Source: Zea mays
Lineage: Eukaryota > Streptophyta > Magnoliopsida > Poales > Poaceae
Direction of reading: 5' to 3'
DNA length: 64,000 nucleotides
NCBI RefSeq assembly: GCF_902167145.1
Contig: NC_050102.1
Location: 2,108,001 to 2,172,000, forward strand
Shown: piece by piece, positions 10,798 through 22,905 of the stretch
Position numbering within the stretch: the stretch's first letter is position 1
Layout of the letters: the number at the start of each line of letters is the position of its first letter
Position numbers and translations under genes: made by a program
Notes under the pieces: generated by a model
Told to the model about the DNA's origin: nothing
Database searches by the model: none
What the model saw: only the letters and a program-made list of their open reading frames with translations

Positions 10798-11729
10798 CCT
10801 TTCACATTGGTTAGGAGGGCTCGGAGGTCTAGGTGGTTGTGTGGCTGGGAGAGCACGAGAAGTCTAGGAGCGCCTTGGAGTCTGGTACAAATAATGGTCT
10901 ATGATGAAGTTGTCACTGAGTTAAAAGCAAAACATATATATTACCGGATCATTGACCTCATAACACATACTAGTAGCTATTCAGCGGTAGAGCCAGAGCC
11001 CAGCGAGCCTGGGCACGTGCTCGGGCTCCACCACTAGCCCACCGCTTACTATGGTCTCTAGGTAACGACCCAAGCGACAAGCCACCATTGATGTTGGGTG
11101 ACAATGTAGGAACAACGAGAGTTGTAGGAGTTGATGATGTGAGCTATGTTCCGATTGTTAATCGTTCTCGGTAGGGACTATTGATTGAGGTCAGTTGGTC
11201 TATGCATTTACCTAAAGTCCATAACCAAATGACGACGCCACGATGGTATGTGGTGTCTGGCATCCTACGTGGCTACGTGTGTGCCCGATACACGATGGCC
11301 TCTAATGCCCCGCCATCCTCCGTGTACGCCATCGCTAGCTTGATGCGACGATATGTGGTGCCCATGCTTTCATTTAGGCCTGGCTCCACCACTGTAGCTA
11401 TTAGTTGATTGATCCATCGTCAAAAATTGTTAACAGACAAGAGCGGAGTGGCTTTACATCAAGGAATAGATGGACATATAACAAATGTGAACATCCGCCA
11501 TGGACCCCCTCATAGTAGTGGCTGATTCAATCCTGGGGCTACAACCCCGGTCATGGCAACTGTCTACCCGCGTCCGTCTCTGATTCACCATTTGCACCAT
11601 AAGCTCATAGCACGGTGTACCGTTGTAGCCCCTGCCACCCTTACGACCCAACCGCATAGGCAGCAGAATGCGCACCAACCCCGTTTGTGTCGTAGCAGAG
11701 CACACCAATATCCAGCAAGTAGCAGCTTA
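10798..11729 (+). other. Unassigned repetitive sequence
   Basis: No gene is supported. The segment holds cgagcctgggcacgtgctc and ggctccaccact motifs typical of degraded DNA-element sequence, and short open frames without recognisable domains. Confidence 0.4.
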
Positions 11730-12321
11730 TGCTACCGGAATCAACTACTTTGCCGAGTGTCTAAAACACTCGACAAAACCTGAAAAACACTCGTCAAAGG
11801 ATTTGTCGAGTGTAACACTCGACAAAGAAAGCTCGGCAAACTGTACATCGGCAACAACTTCTTTGTCGAGTACTTTTTATCGGGCACTCGACAAAGACTT
11901 TGTCGAGTGTCAGCCGGTACTCGGCAAAGAAAAGTCGACGTCACGGCGACAGAGTCTGTGCCGAGTGTCCAATGTACGGACACTCGACAAAGGAGCCCCC
12001 GTGGGCCCCTTTACCATGGCCTTTGCCGAGCGTATTAGATTGCACTCGGCAAAGGCTCCATCTTTGCCGAGTGCCCGCCGGACTAGCAGTCGGCAAAGGG
12101 ATCACCAGCAGACCCCTTTCTCAGTTCCTTTGCCGAGTGCTATAGGAGGCACTCGGTAAAGCTTGCTTCTTTGTCGAGTGCCAAGGCCACAGCACTCGGC
12201 AAAACGGTCTTTGCCGAGTGTCTTCCTGTGCCGAGAGTCCTGCTCTCGGTAAACGTGGTCGTTACCGAGAGTATGACTTTTCCGAGTGTGGCTCTCGGCA
12301 AAGAGCCGGATTCCAGTAGTG
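11730..12321 (+). mobile_element. Small non-autonomous CACTA element (592 bp)
   Basis: Dense direct and inverted copies of ttt(g)ccgagtg / cactcggcaaa throughout, the subterminal repeat of a large maize CACTA group. The right end ttccagtagtg (12312-12321) is the reverse complement of a CACTA terminus. The left end reads tgctaccggaatc, a CACTACCGG terminus with its first bases changed. Flanking triplets are tta (left) and cta (right), a one-mismatch 3-bp target duplication. There is no transposase reading frame. Confidence 0.78.
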
Positions 12322-13955
12322 CTAACACCAAACAACATGCCGCAACGCTCGCAACAAGTGTCAAGAATTGGGCCAGGTCGGGCCAACCGGGCCTGAGCCC
12401 ATTGTGCTTCAAGATAAATGGGTTTAGGCCGAGAAGGCCAAAAAAATGTGTGCCATGTTGTGTCACCCCAAAGAGTAGAAACACTGGCCCAGTCCAGCCT
12501 TAAAGCACATCGTGCCTTCGCTGTATCGTACCGGCTCAAGTCCTACCCACATGTTCAAGGTTATAATCCATAACTTACTAAAATTAAAGAAATTAAACAC
12601 AACAAACTTTTTCGTACCTGACCGGCCCAAGTCTGGCCCATACATACGGGCTGTGTCAGAGGCCCGACATGCCAAAAATTTAGGCCCGATCTATCCGTCT
12701 TTGGGATATGCTAGCTCGACCCATATGACTTTATATTGGGTCGTGTTGTGGACTCCTAATTTTGGGTCATATCTTCTAGACTTAGAAAGTACTACCCATA
12801 TTTCTAACACCACTAGCTAGCAACTAGCAAGCAGCGGCCGTTCCCAGCACACCGCGCAATACCCTATAGCTAGCAGGCACAGCCAAATATCAGTGGCAAG
12901 GCCACCACACGCCAGTCCACCAACTAGCAGAGCGTAGGACACGCGCAGTTGCATGCGTGCAGTAGGCTAGCATCTCAATTTACAAAGAAATTATTTATGC
13001 ACCCTGGTGCCCGTGCACTAGGCAACTACAACGTAGTGTCACCCTTGAGTATAGTTGATAAAATTAATGTTTATGTTTATAGCGATAGAATGGATAAGAT
13101 TTTCATCAAGGAGAAGATGATTCTAACATAATGTTTGGAACGAAAAAATAGCTTTATTTGAGTAATTTTAATAGTCTCTCCTTCAAACTATTTCTGGATC
13201 CGCCGCTGACAATTCTGGCCACGCACAAGGTGGAGACCACCGGAAAGAAGTGCAGAAGTGGCCATGATTTAGGAATTTCTAGGGATGTATGGGCATGAAG
13301 CTCACCTGAGATTGATTGAAATTTTTAATATTAGGCTGGAGATAGCATCACGCATATATTACTCCTAGCTAAGATATAGGTAATCAAAGAGATAGGGAAA
13401 CCATTCCGTGTCCATATTGGCTCTAATATGCGTGCATGATGTGACTTTCTATCTGATGCGACATGACATAGAACTCGATATATATCTATCTATCCTGACA
13501 GGTGTTTAAATCTAACGAAAAAGACGAAAAAGGTGTAGTTCTTCAGAGTTTTGATCACGACTTCTCGAGTAGGAATTGAGTTGTCTCTATACCATTTGTC
13601 GTACTCTTGCTTTATTTCTAGAACAAGGAAAAGTACACCAAAACCATGCATCAATGGCGTAGTAGAGAGGTTCCCACAATGCTCCATACCTAAGGGAAGC
13701 GCAAGTCACAGCCGGAGCATTCACTCGGCATCCTACCCTCCATTGCCAAGCATAAAGAAAGAGGAGGCAAGTGCTAGGCCCACTCTACTGAGGAGGGAGA
13801 CAACCTGGCCGGTGCTTATTTTGCTTTTGGCCTTGATACTAACTAGATAGAGAGACACGGAAGCCAGGTTCCAAATGCGAAGATGTTATTGTAAACTACC
13901 TGTTTCCCCCCCCCCCCCTCTCGAACTAGTTTGTGGTAGCACCAAACAAACCACT
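12322..13955 (+). other. Unassigned; degraded DNA-transposon-like sequence
   Basis: 12340-12800 has gggccaggtcgggccaaccggg and cggcccaagtctggccc motifs seen in maize hAT-type repeats. 12980-13200 is AT-rich and ends ttctggatccgccgctg, again repeat-like. 13200-13950 has no clear signature except a C run at 13907-13917. No gene supported. Confidence 0.4.
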
Positions 13956-13958
13956 TTA

Positions 13959-14087
13959 GGCTTTGTTCAGTTATTATCCCATATAAATTGGATAGAATTG
14001 AAAAAAAAAAGATTTTGACTTGTTTAAAATTTAAACTTACTCAATCCCACCAAATCCATATGGATTGAGAGCAAAACGAACAAGCCC
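13959..14087 (+). mobile_element. Tourist-like MITE (129 bp)
   Basis: Inverted ends ggctttgttcagttattatcc and the complement of aacgaacaagccc, flanked by TTA on both sides (13956-13958, 14088-14090). The 3-bp TWA duplication and GGSYTTGTTC-type ends fit the PIF/Harbinger (Tourist) class. Confidence 0.7.
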
Positions 14088-14118
14088 TTACCGTTTTTAC
14101 ATAGGTTATTGTACTATA

Positions 14119-14216
14119 CTCCCTCCATCCTCAAATAATACTAGAAATTTTATTAGTAGCACATTTTATTTCACCAATCTAAAGTTGAGTAGAGAAGTGA
14201 TATATGGTAGTATTAT
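14119..14216 (+). mobile_element. Stowaway-like MITE, left end only
   Basis: ctccctccatcctcaaataat after TA at 14117-14118 is the standard Stowaway (Tc1/mariner) terminus. I found no matching right terminus; the element runs into the Tourist MITE at 14220. Confidence 0.5.
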
Positions 14217-14219
14217 TAA

Positions 14220-15396
14220 GATTCTATTCCAAATCTCTAGAGATAAGTATTTGTCAGCTAACACTACCGGAGACATGTCCTTTGTCAAGCGCTCAGAGCT
14301 TTGTCGAGAGTAAAATCTCGGGCACTCGACAAATATATGGTTTGTTGAGTGCCCTCCCGCCAAAAGACTACACTCGACAACCATCCTCTTTACTGAGAGC
14401 CAAACGCTTGGCATTAAAGTACTCAAGGCAAAGAATGTTTTGTCGTGTGTTCAAAACTCTTGGCAAAATATGGCACTCCGCAAAGCGTCGTCAACAGCCG
14501 ACGACCGTTAACTATATCGAGTGCCCTAGGAAGGCACCCGACAAAGGCGTGTCTTTTGTCGAGTGCCATCTGCAAACACTCGGCAAAGTAGACTTTTGCC
14601 AAGATGTCTTTTCTTGACACTTGGCAAAGTTTTTTTGGTTTTTCTTTTCCTCCTAACTTTGTTCTACTGCTTGTCAAAAAAATTTGTCCCACTATGTTCC
14701 CACAGTCTCCGGACCTACATATAGAACTTTTGCACATTTCTCAAAGTGTTTGCTACATCTATTAGATTCAGTACATTTAATTGAATTTCTTCAGATAATT
14801 CAAATTTAAACTGCAAGTCACTCGAATAATGGAAAACAATGAATGCAAAAATAATATTCATGTTACTAAGCACAAGTTGCGGCCTTGTTTAGGAACAAAT
14901 CAGAAATTTCGAACATCATGTTCATAAAACATATGACCACGAACTTGCGATCTAGTTGTTTTCAAAATGTATAAAATGCAAATGAAGTCAGAAAATCATG
15001 AAACTTATCAAGATGTCATGATATCATATGTAAAGGTTCGGATAAAAATTGACAATGTTTTGTGAAAGTTGTCATGTACTATATGTACAAACCTAGTCGA
15101 TCTTCACATGAAATCATAAAACTTCTACGGAGATCCGTGGGTTTGTACATATTGTTTGGTTCATCGAGGGTTGTTTGTTGAGTGTGACACTCGGAAAAGA
15201 CTTCGTTGGGTGCATTTGGTTCTTTGCCGAGTGCCTTGTGCACTCGACAAAGAAGTCGTCTCCAGTAGTGTAATAAGCTATAAGCTGGGTGGAGCATAGA
15301 GGTATAATTAACAATTAGTTGGTTTATTAGCTGACTCATTAACCTCTTAGCTAAGTTTAGCTACTAACTATTAGTTTTAGAGGTTTAGAGCAGGCC
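14220..15396 (+). mobile_element. Tourist-like MITE split by a CACTA element
   Basis: 14220-14261 and 15274-15396 together match the intact Tourist at 20843-21034: gtcagctaa continues as taagct..agctgggt.gagc, and the right end is attagttttagaggttt...ggcc. The outer target duplication is TAA at 14217-14219 and 15397-15399. Without the CACTA insert and its 3-bp duplication the MITE is ~165 bp. Confidence 0.72.
14262..15270 (+). mobile_element. Non-autonomous CACTA element (1009 bp) with TAA target duplication
   Basis: Left end CACTACCGGAGAC at 14262, right end gtctccagtagtg at 15270, flanked by TAA at 14259-14261 and 15271-15273. Both ends carry tttgtcgagtgcc / cactcggcaaag subterminal repeats (14280-14610, 15175-15255). 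The middle (14640-15150) is AT-rich, noncoding and without repeats. No transposase; it needs a source in trans. Confidence 0.88.
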
Positions 15397-15399
15397 TAA

Positions 15400-17990
15400 T
15401 AGAGTCAAACTTCTTTAGATATCAATTATCTAGTGCCATCTGAGTGATCTAACTTTGCAAATGTTGTTAGGATTGAGTGACATGGTTGGAAAGCAAGTTA
15501 AAATCATTTGAAAAATGTTTTGGAAGGTTAACTCATGTGCATATGTTGGTGTAACACTTGTGGTGTCAGCACTTCTACAAAAGGGTTTGAAACAAGGTTT
15601 TAGTCTGCTGTGAAAAAGTTGATGTGAGTTGTTTGTTGTAAAAAACTAAAAGTCGTTTGGTTCAAAAAGTTGTGAGTTCTCTACTATGAACAAGTTGTAT
15701 ATTGTTTATATGTACTTTGTTTAACTATATTTTTTAATACATGAAAGTTGTGTGTGGCTCCGAAAAAAGCTTTTGTGAGGGGTATGTTAGCCCCATGGGT
15801 GATGTGAAGAGCAATTGTAATAGAGCAAGGTGGGAAAGGCGACAAGTGGATCCACAAGATTAAATGCTTGAGCTCTTGTATAAGCACCCCTTCTGTGGAA
15901 GATATGGGCTTGTGGGCTACCACTTACAAAATGATTGGTGGCGACCTTGGGATTAAGTGGCAAGAAATCACTGAACCCCAGGATAAAAATTATTGTGTCA
16001 TCATCTTCCTGCCGGTTTGAAATTTCCTACATAACCTTGTATTGTTCATACTTGTGGTGTTGTTGCTCTTGTGTAGCTAGTTGGCTCGTGTAGTTAACTA
16101 GCTAGTCTCTTAGCTAGTGTAGCCAAGTAATCATGCTTACTTTGTATAGCTAAGTAGTGGTATCTCTCTACTTTAGCTTGTGTAGCTTTGCTAGTTGAGC
16201 AGAGCTACTGTAGTGCTAGCGTTATTTGCTTTATGTCTGTGCTCACTAGTATGTGTTGGAGCTCTCTTGTGCTTTTCTTGACTAGTTGTATAAGTCCCCT
16301 TCCTAACTAGAAATGTGTAGGTGGACTTCCACTAGCCGGGCACCTTAGTTAATAGGATTTGAATCTTTTATAAGGTGCTTGAGATAAATAGAGGGACCTA
16401 GCCTTAGCTGGATCGAGTAGTTGAATTCCACAATTATTTTAGTTAGCCAACATATTTAAGTTTTAGAAACAAGTATTTGACCTCTCTATAGTTCTCCATT
16501 TTGTCCCTACAATAATTTTGTTATTTATAGGTGATGTAAGCGTACGTAAGCATGTCCCATAAGATTATTCCTATGTGGAAGCACATGTTGGTAGACTGAA
16601 TATTGTAATTGTTGAAACACTCCTTCCTTCTATATATAAGCGATAAGGACAATATGTGCTTTTCTATGGAGTAGCTAACAAGGAATATGGTGTGACATGG
16701 CCGGAGTGGTTGCGCAGGCCGGGATCTAGTCTAGTTTTATAGGAGCTAAGCTAGCTGCTAGGATGGTCGACACCCTTAGCCTGTCAAATGAGAGGTAGAA
16801 TGAAACTTCAGAAACTTTGCCTAGCATATTGGAACTCATCTTGTCTCTTGATGCAACTTTTGCTTCTCAAACAGTGAAACAGAACGAAGCGCATAGCACT
16901 GCCACCGAACACAACTACACAACCTTTGCGTGAATACAAATATCCATAGCCATAGCCTGAAGCAGAGTTATTTAGAAAATATGCAACTCCCTCTGTTTTC
17001 TAATTTAGTGTATGACATACACTTTAGAACAAATTAGTCGGTTGCCCGTGCGTTGCGACGGCTTACAACAATACCTATGTAAGCTATCCACCAAAAAAAT
17101 TTCAAGATTTTCTATTGATTATCTCCGCTCTCCATATAATATTTTTTGATAATATTTTTTGATTTGGTTAACTGATGTTATTGTTTATTACATCCAATAT
17201 GTCTTGGTACAACACAGCCAATAAAGTGAGTGATTAGAAGAGAGTTCACAACGACTGACTGAACGAACAAAGATTATAAAATGACATAATTCCACCATCC
17301 AGAGACCAAATAAGAGAAAGTTTGTGAGCTCAAGTTTCTAAAATAAGTCACATGAACTCAAACTTATATAAAAGATAGATCAAAATATGGAGTGATTGCT
17401 AAAGTCAGGCATCAATAAAAACTGGATGCGCTCCATATAAATTATGCTACTTCGTAGCAATTACTAACGTTTAAAACCAACAAATAACCTTTCATTTTAT
17501 TGTTAGTGTGACAAATCATTGTTGCTCCATCCAATTCAGCAACATCAAACACCATTGAGTCCATTGCGCCAATGTGGTCTTAGAAACGACCAAATGCTTG
17601 CAAGAGCCAAGAACGGCGTGTCGTGCTTGGGCTGTAGCCTCAACCTGTGGTGCTGTCCCGGCCCGACACGATTATATTTTTTTATTTTACAAAAAACGTA
17701 TATACATATATACAATTTATATTCAATACTAAAAACATCTGAGCACGCTGTTCTACTGGTTAGATAGCTTCACCCAGTGTCTTCCGCTCTTCATCCATCA
17801 GGATATTTTACGCTGATTTAATCAAACGGGCAAACGGCAAACGGGCTAACGGGCTAGCCTGGCACAGCCAGCAGGTCGGCATGACGTGTCTGGGCTAGAG
17901 TTGTCGCCTGTGGGCGTCTGGCCCGTGCCGTGCCGCCGTTTAGCCATCTATAGGCATGCATCGGGTTAATTTGAAATAGCTGTAAGGGGT
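15400..17990 (+). other. Unassigned AT-rich sequence with degraded repeats
   Basis: No gene is supported over 2.6 kb. 16050-16250 is rich in tagctagt/gtgtagct words and 16280-16510 resembles a decayed LTR or its leader. 16987-17030 looks like half a Stowaway terminus (ctccctctgttttctaattt). ggttgcccgtgcgttgcgacgg at 17041 and the cggcccgacacg / gcccgtgccgtgcc words at 17660 and 17920 recur in maize repeats. Confidence 0.4.
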
Positions 17991-18165
17991 TATTTATAAA
18001 AAAATGACGTGGGACGACCGTTAAAACTGATGCTTTAAGTATAGTATAGATATAGATTAAGAGAAAATGCAATAAATTATTTATAAAAAAATGACGCGGG
18101 ACGACCGTTGAAACTGATACTTTAAATATAGTATAGATTAAGAGAAAATGCAATAAAGACACAAA
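17991..18165 (+). repeat. Two-copy direct repeat, ~86 bp
   Basis: ttatttataaaaaaatgacg...gggacgaccgtt...gagaaaatgcaataaa occurs at 17991-18076 and again at ~18077-18156 with a few substitutions and a 6-bp deletion. No function is visible; it looks like a local tandem duplication. Confidence 0.85.
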
Positions 18166-18379
18166 TATTTCCCGACCAGATGCTAAATGCTGCCGCTAGC
18201 GTAATTTATATGGAGATTGATTCATATAAACTACAAGTAACAGTACAATACCCCCCAGATTTATAATACTATTCTCTCCCAAAATCCTTTATGTCTACTT
18301 TTTTTAATGCTTAAATGCACTATATTACAGAATAGAAGGATTAATAGATAAGTTATCTGGAGAGAGAGAGAAAAAGTAA

Positions 18380-18470
18380 GGCCTAGTTTAGGAACCCTAT
18401 TTTCCCCCGGGTTTTTCATTTTCCCTTGGGAAATTGAAAATCCCATAAAAATGGGTTGCTAAACTAGCTC
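18380..18470 (+). mobile_element. Very short Tourist-like MITE (91 bp)
   Basis: Ends ggcctagtttaggaaccc and the complement of gggttgctaaactagctc form a long hairpin, flanked by TAA (18377-18379, 18471-18473). It has the same terminal type as the elements at 20616 and 48210. Confidence 0.72.
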
Positions 18471-18473
18471 TAA

Positions 18474-18890
18474 GTAAATTTCATGGTGACTTTTTATGTA
18501 CTCGTCCCTTCACCCTTCTTTTATTAAGGTGCGTTAGGATCCTTGAAATCCTTCGAACTATAATTTGATCGTTGATTACTGGATTAATCTTCAAGTTCTC
18601 CGATTGCATCTGCTCTCTAATGTGCACCAGAGGATCACTGATTGGTTGTTTATTTTAACCTATTATTTGGTGGGCTCTGCCTTCTCTAGACGACCTAGTG
18701 GACTCCACCGAATGATGTTGTGAATAATGCTCCAGAAACCTTCACTGTTTTCAAGTGGTCTTCATGTTGGATAAGTATACATGGTTCTAACCAAGTTAGC
18801 AATTTTGCACTGTTTGAAGTTGTAGCTTAGATTTCAAATTATTTCTTTTCTTTACAAAGGTTGTCATCAATTACCAAAAATGGAAAAAGT
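18474..18890 (+). other. Unassigned spacer
   Basis: No gene or clear repeat boundary. The last ~40 bases (tcatcaattaccaaaaatgg) resemble the tail that precedes Sirevirus-type LTRs. Confidence 0.35.
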
Positions 18891-19130
18891 TGAAAACCCT
18901 ATGTTGGTTTTGGTAATTGAGCCAACCAATGGACTATTCTTTTGCTAAGCGTGTGATCAAGCTAGATTAAGCCCACACCAAGATCGAGAGCAAGGCTTGG
19001 AGATGTATGAAGGAAGATTAATTCAATTGGAGCAAGCTCTCACTTGAAAAAAGAAGAAAGGAAAACAAAATCTTATGGAGAGAAGACAAAGGTACTAATA
19101 GGGATTATATTTTGTTAGGCAAAACACAAT
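18891..19130 (+). repeat. Start of a Sirevirus-like LTR (fragment)
   Basis: TGAAAACCCTATGTTGGTTTTGG follows catcaattaccaaaaatgg, the arrangement seen at 9075 and 45721 (tail, purine tract, TGAAA LTR start). It continues as typical copia LTR text (gatcaagctagattaag...) and is lost by ~19130 as the sequence changes to unrelated material. No 3' end seen. Confidence 0.4.
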
Positions 19131-19439
19131 AGAGTGATCGAGTTTAAGATAAACAGTCGTACTATTCAGAGGGAAGCTCTAAAGTCAAATATGTTATATA
19201 AGTGTTTTAGCGCCTGGGGGAAGGACATACCTCTAGCTACTGTTAAGAAGCATTCAAGAATCTTGACGCACAACACTGACTTCTCGGCCCATGGCGGTGG
19301 GATCGATGCTCTGGTGCCCTTATGGCCTATGGACCTTCCTCGGCCCTAGCTAGAGAGGACCCTAGCCCCGAGTTAGTTTATACGGAGGTATCCTCTATAC
19401 CAAGTCTTCAGGGCCACATCCATGACATAAAAAACATAT

Positions 19440-19917
19440 GCCCTCGAGGGCTCGCATCCTAGGGCACCCGGTGACATAAGTTCTAAGGGCCCTCGTCCCT
19501 CGGGGCACCTGATGATATAACCCTCCAGGCCTCACACATCATGAGGCGTTTGATAGTTTAAACCCTCAGGCCCCCTCGCGTCCCTAGCACCTGATGGTAT
19601 AAGCCACTAGGGCCCCTCGTGTTTCAGTGCACGTAACGATATAAGCCCCCGAAGGCCCTTCGTGCCTTAGGGCACCTAACTATATAAGCTTCTGAGGCCT
19701 ATCGTGTCTTGATACACCTGACAGTATAAGCCTTGGGGTCCCTCGTATCTTGGGGCACTTGACTGTATAATCCTCTAAGAGCCCTCACGTCTAAGGGAAC
19801 CTAGCGGTATAAGCCCCTTGGGCCATAGGGCACTTTGACGGTATAAGCCTCAAGGCACCCCACATCCTAGGCACCTAATGATGTAATCTCTCGAGTCGTC
19901 TCACGTCCTGGGGCCAT
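19440..19917 (+). repeat. ~41-bp minisatellite array, orientation A
   Basis: About eleven imperfect units of 40-43 bp (one of 34), each of the form g(c)cc...gggccctcgtg.cctagggcacctgacggtataa. Units differ at many positions, so the array is old. The same unit occurs reversed at 29908-30280 and decayed near 57040. Confidence 0.82.
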
Positions 19918-20612
19918 TCGTACCCCATGATAGTGCAGAGCATGCTCGGTACAAGAATAGTCCCCAAACACATGCTATGTGTGGTTTCATGGGATCCCAG
20001 AGTCCCTGATTATGTACTCAAATAGTGGGGGTATATATGCCCTTTGGGGCTCAAGGACCCCCCCACACACACACACAAGGTGTTAAGGATTAGCAGACAA
20101 CCTGACCCTATATCGGGCTAGAGGATATGGTGGGTCCACTAGAGTAAATACAACCACATCTTGAAAACCATTTATAGAGGTTATTTTTGTTTCTAGTCGC
20201 ATCTATGTGTCAATAATTTATAGATGTATAAAAAAAACAAATTAAAGACATATCAACCATATATAGTTTAGACTATCTCCAACCATACCCTCTATATCCC
20301 TTATTTTAAAACTCTAAAAGATTCCCTCCTCTATATCACATTTCTCTCTACCATCGCCCTCTATGTCTTGTCCCCAATACGTTAAATACTCTTACTAGAG
20401 ACATATTTAGCTCTAAATTTTTATATGTATATATTTATCACACTCTCAAATATCTAATACATTTTTAAGTTTCGCTTCATCCGTTGTCTAAATTAAAAAA
20501 GTGGATAGAAAATTAGAGAGAGAGTGATGAGTGGGCATCCTCTTCAATTAGAATAAGTTTGAGAGGATAACATTGTAGTGTATAGAGAAGAGATTATTTG
20601 ATAGATAACTCT
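19918..20612 (+). other. Unassigned spacer
   Basis: Contains a C/CA-rich tract (20059-20080) and AT-rich low-complexity sequence. No gene supported. Confidence 0.4.
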
Positions 20613-20615
20613 TTA

Positions 20616-20722
20616 GGGCTAGTTTGAGAATTCAAACCCCTTTCGGGATTGAAGGGGAATACGCGGAAATGGACTAATTTCTCCTTCAATTTGAGACTAG
20701 AGTTAAGTTTCCAAAATAGGCC
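20616..20722 (+). mobile_element. Tourist-like MITE (107 bp)
   Basis: Ends gggctagtttgagaattc and the complement of gtttccaaaataggcc, flanked by TTA (20613-20615 and 20723-20725). Similar in end sequence to the elements at 18380 and 48210. Confidence 0.6.
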
Positions 20723-20842
20723 TTAGAGTGCCTCGTTAGAGTCAACCATATTAGTGTCCGACCTCCGCCACTGCCTCCCGTCTACCCCTTGTAACCACTA
20801 CAAGAGCTTTTCATAGGCACGAGTACTCAAGAAAGAGCTTAA

Positions 20843-21034
20843 GATCATGTTTGGAACTCCTATAACTAATAGTTAGTCAGCTAATAAATTATTAGCTGGG
20901 TTGAGCCAGCTAACGAACTATTTATTAATTGTGAGGTAGCTAATAATTAATTACGGTATTAACTGAGACTGTTTAAAACCCAACAACTAATTTTTAGTAG
21001 ATAACTATTAGTTTTAGAGGTTTCAAACAAGGCC
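20843..21034 (+). mobile_element. Tourist-like MITE (192 bp)
   Basis: Left end gatcatgtttggaactcc and right end complement of gaggtttcaaacaaggcc, with inverted actaatagttag / taactattagtt behind them; TAA flanks both sides (20840-20842, 21035-21037). It is the intact relative of the split copy at 14220-15396. Confidence 0.75.
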
Positions 21035-21037
21035 TAA

Positions 21038-21530
21038 GTAGTGGCGCGTGTTTTGTTTAGAAGGACGACGGAAATTTTGCTCGTAAATTTTATTAGAAAA
21101 TAAAGAAATGATGCGTGTCAACGCAGATTTTCATACGATGAAGACAAAAGAAAAAGGTCAGGACGCTTGTTAATAATGTCAAAGATCTTGAACGGATTGA
21201 AGGGGCTGTGGAATTAATGGAAGTGAAGGACGGGTTAGGGATTTGGAGAAAGGCTACGTACGGGAGGAATATGGGTTACCACACCGCCATGCAGTGACAA
21301 CGGGTAGCTGCTGCTGTTGGTGCTCCTGCTGACGCGATGGACGGACGCAGACGCAACGATGCCCCGGTGCGGCGTTGTCGAGCAGCCACTGCACCACCCC
21401 CCGCTTCACCTGCAGTAATAATCTAAACACTGCAAGCCTGCACAGCACCATCTATCGCCGACTTCTCGCTCTGTTACCAGTACTTTGCACTCACCTGGCA
21501 CCAGGCATCTTTGAACTCAAAGTCAACTTT
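21038..21530 (+). other. Unassigned spacer
   Basis: Mixed-composition sequence with no gene I can support and no clear repeat. It could be low-copy host DNA. Confidence 0.35.
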
Positions 21531-21550
21531 CACAAGAATGAGAGAACGTG

Positions 21551-21825
21551 CGTTTTTAAGTTCGACGGGGGCCATCGAATTTGTTCTCATAAGTTCGACG
21601 GCACCCACGTTCTTAACCTTAAGTTCGACGGGGCCACGTGGCCGTCGAACTTATGTATCCTGCGGAAGTCTGCGCGGACTGCACAATAAGTTCGACGGTA
21701 CCCACGTTCTTAACCTTAAAAACGTGCTTAACCCTGCGTGGGTCTGCGCGGACTGCACAATAAGTTCGACGGTACCCACGTTCTTAACCTTTAAGAACGT
21801 GGTACACACGTTCTTAAGCCTTTTC
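21551..21825 (+). repeat. Left subterminal repeat block of the CACTA relic
   Basis: Repeated words aagttcgacgg(g/c/t), cccacgttcttaac and tctgcgcggactgcacaataag (two copies ~100 bp apart) in both orientations. They mirror the block at 25165-25360. In CACTA elements such repeats bind the transposase; that role here is inferred from the family. Confidence 0.72.
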
Positions 21826-22056
21826 CAGAAAAAAATAAAAAATGAAAAATTTGACACACAAAATATCACATGCAACACAATATATCACATACAATACAGA
21901 TTTCAAACACATTGATATATGTTCATATCACAAATTCACACAAGTCCAAATATATAAGTTCGCAAATTCACACAAGTCCAAATACATAAGTTCACAAATT
22001 CACACAAGTTCACATCCATAGTTCACAAGTTCAAACATTAGCTCAGTCGCTCTCGA

Positions 22057-22158
22057 TCAGGACATCGGATTGTTGTTCGTAGCTCCACCACTAGAATTGA
22101 GACATTTGTCCGCAAAGTCAACGTGAGGGGGAGGAGTCACTTGATGGGAGCCGGAATC
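22057..22158 (-). pseudogene. Probable CACTA transposase terminal exon
   Basis: On the minus strand ttttgtag, a good acceptor, precedes an open 33-codon exon (starts DSGSHQVTPPPHVDFADKC) ending TGA at 22057-22059. I recall similar C-terminal peptides in En/Spm-type transposases of maize repeats, but no catalytic motif lies in this exon. The upstream exons should be between 22.2 and 25.1 kb and are not recognisable by eye. Confidence 0.4.
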
Positions 22159-22786
22159 CTACAAAATAAACCAAAATTCTCATAAATACACAGCTGGCAT
22201 TAAATCACATGCATGTACACAAAGATATAGGAAAGCATGATAAACACAAAATGTGGCTTCCATATTTGTGCATGAACATGAACATGAGAGTGAAAACAAA
22301 CTTCATTTCAAGACGCAGGACCGTGTTATTTAAAATGATGCATCGTGCAAAGGATCTGCGATATTATTAACTGTCCAAGAAACTACTTTGGAAATTCAGA
22401 CTTAGACGCTATTCCAAATCTGAAAATTCACAATTCAGCCACCTAACAGTCCAAAGGATGTCACAACAAAACAGCTCTCACAACACTAAATTCCAGATTC
22501 ACTAAAGCATGTTCAGGTTAGTTTACCTGACAGAATTCAGAATTTAGTGTTGAACTAAGCACCAAACTAACCTGACAGAGAGTTACTCTACCAACACCTC
22601 AGCTTAAAACTTCCTTTGAGTGACCTAGAGTCACGCTACTAAAACTTCGTGGAAAATATGAGATCCACGAATTGTTTTGCAACCCTAACCCATTCCTTTG
22701 AGTGACCTAGAGTCACGCTATTGAATCCATCATACATCGCCCTTCTTCTATTGTCATACATTTCTAAAACTAAATAACCCAATGTA

Positions 22787-22905
22787 TAAAAAATGTGTAA
22801 ATAAACATAATTAAGCATATAAACGTAAATAAAAAATGTGTAAATAAACATCATTAAGCATACAAACATAAATAAAAAATGTGTAAATAAACATCATTAA
22901 GCCCT
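22787..22905 (+). repeat. 43-bp tandem repeat, ~3 units
   Basis: aaaaaatgtgtaaataaaca(t)(a/c)attaagcat repeats at ~22788, ~22831 and ~22874; the third unit diverges after attaagc. Two copies of tttgagtgacctagagtcac also lie upstream (22615, 22696). Confidence 0.8.

Noticed and set aside
20796..20820. cactacaagag as the left end of the CACTA relic
   Set aside because: The subterminal repeats start only at ~21550, a complete Tourist MITE lies between, and the flanking triplet (aac) does not match act after 25389.
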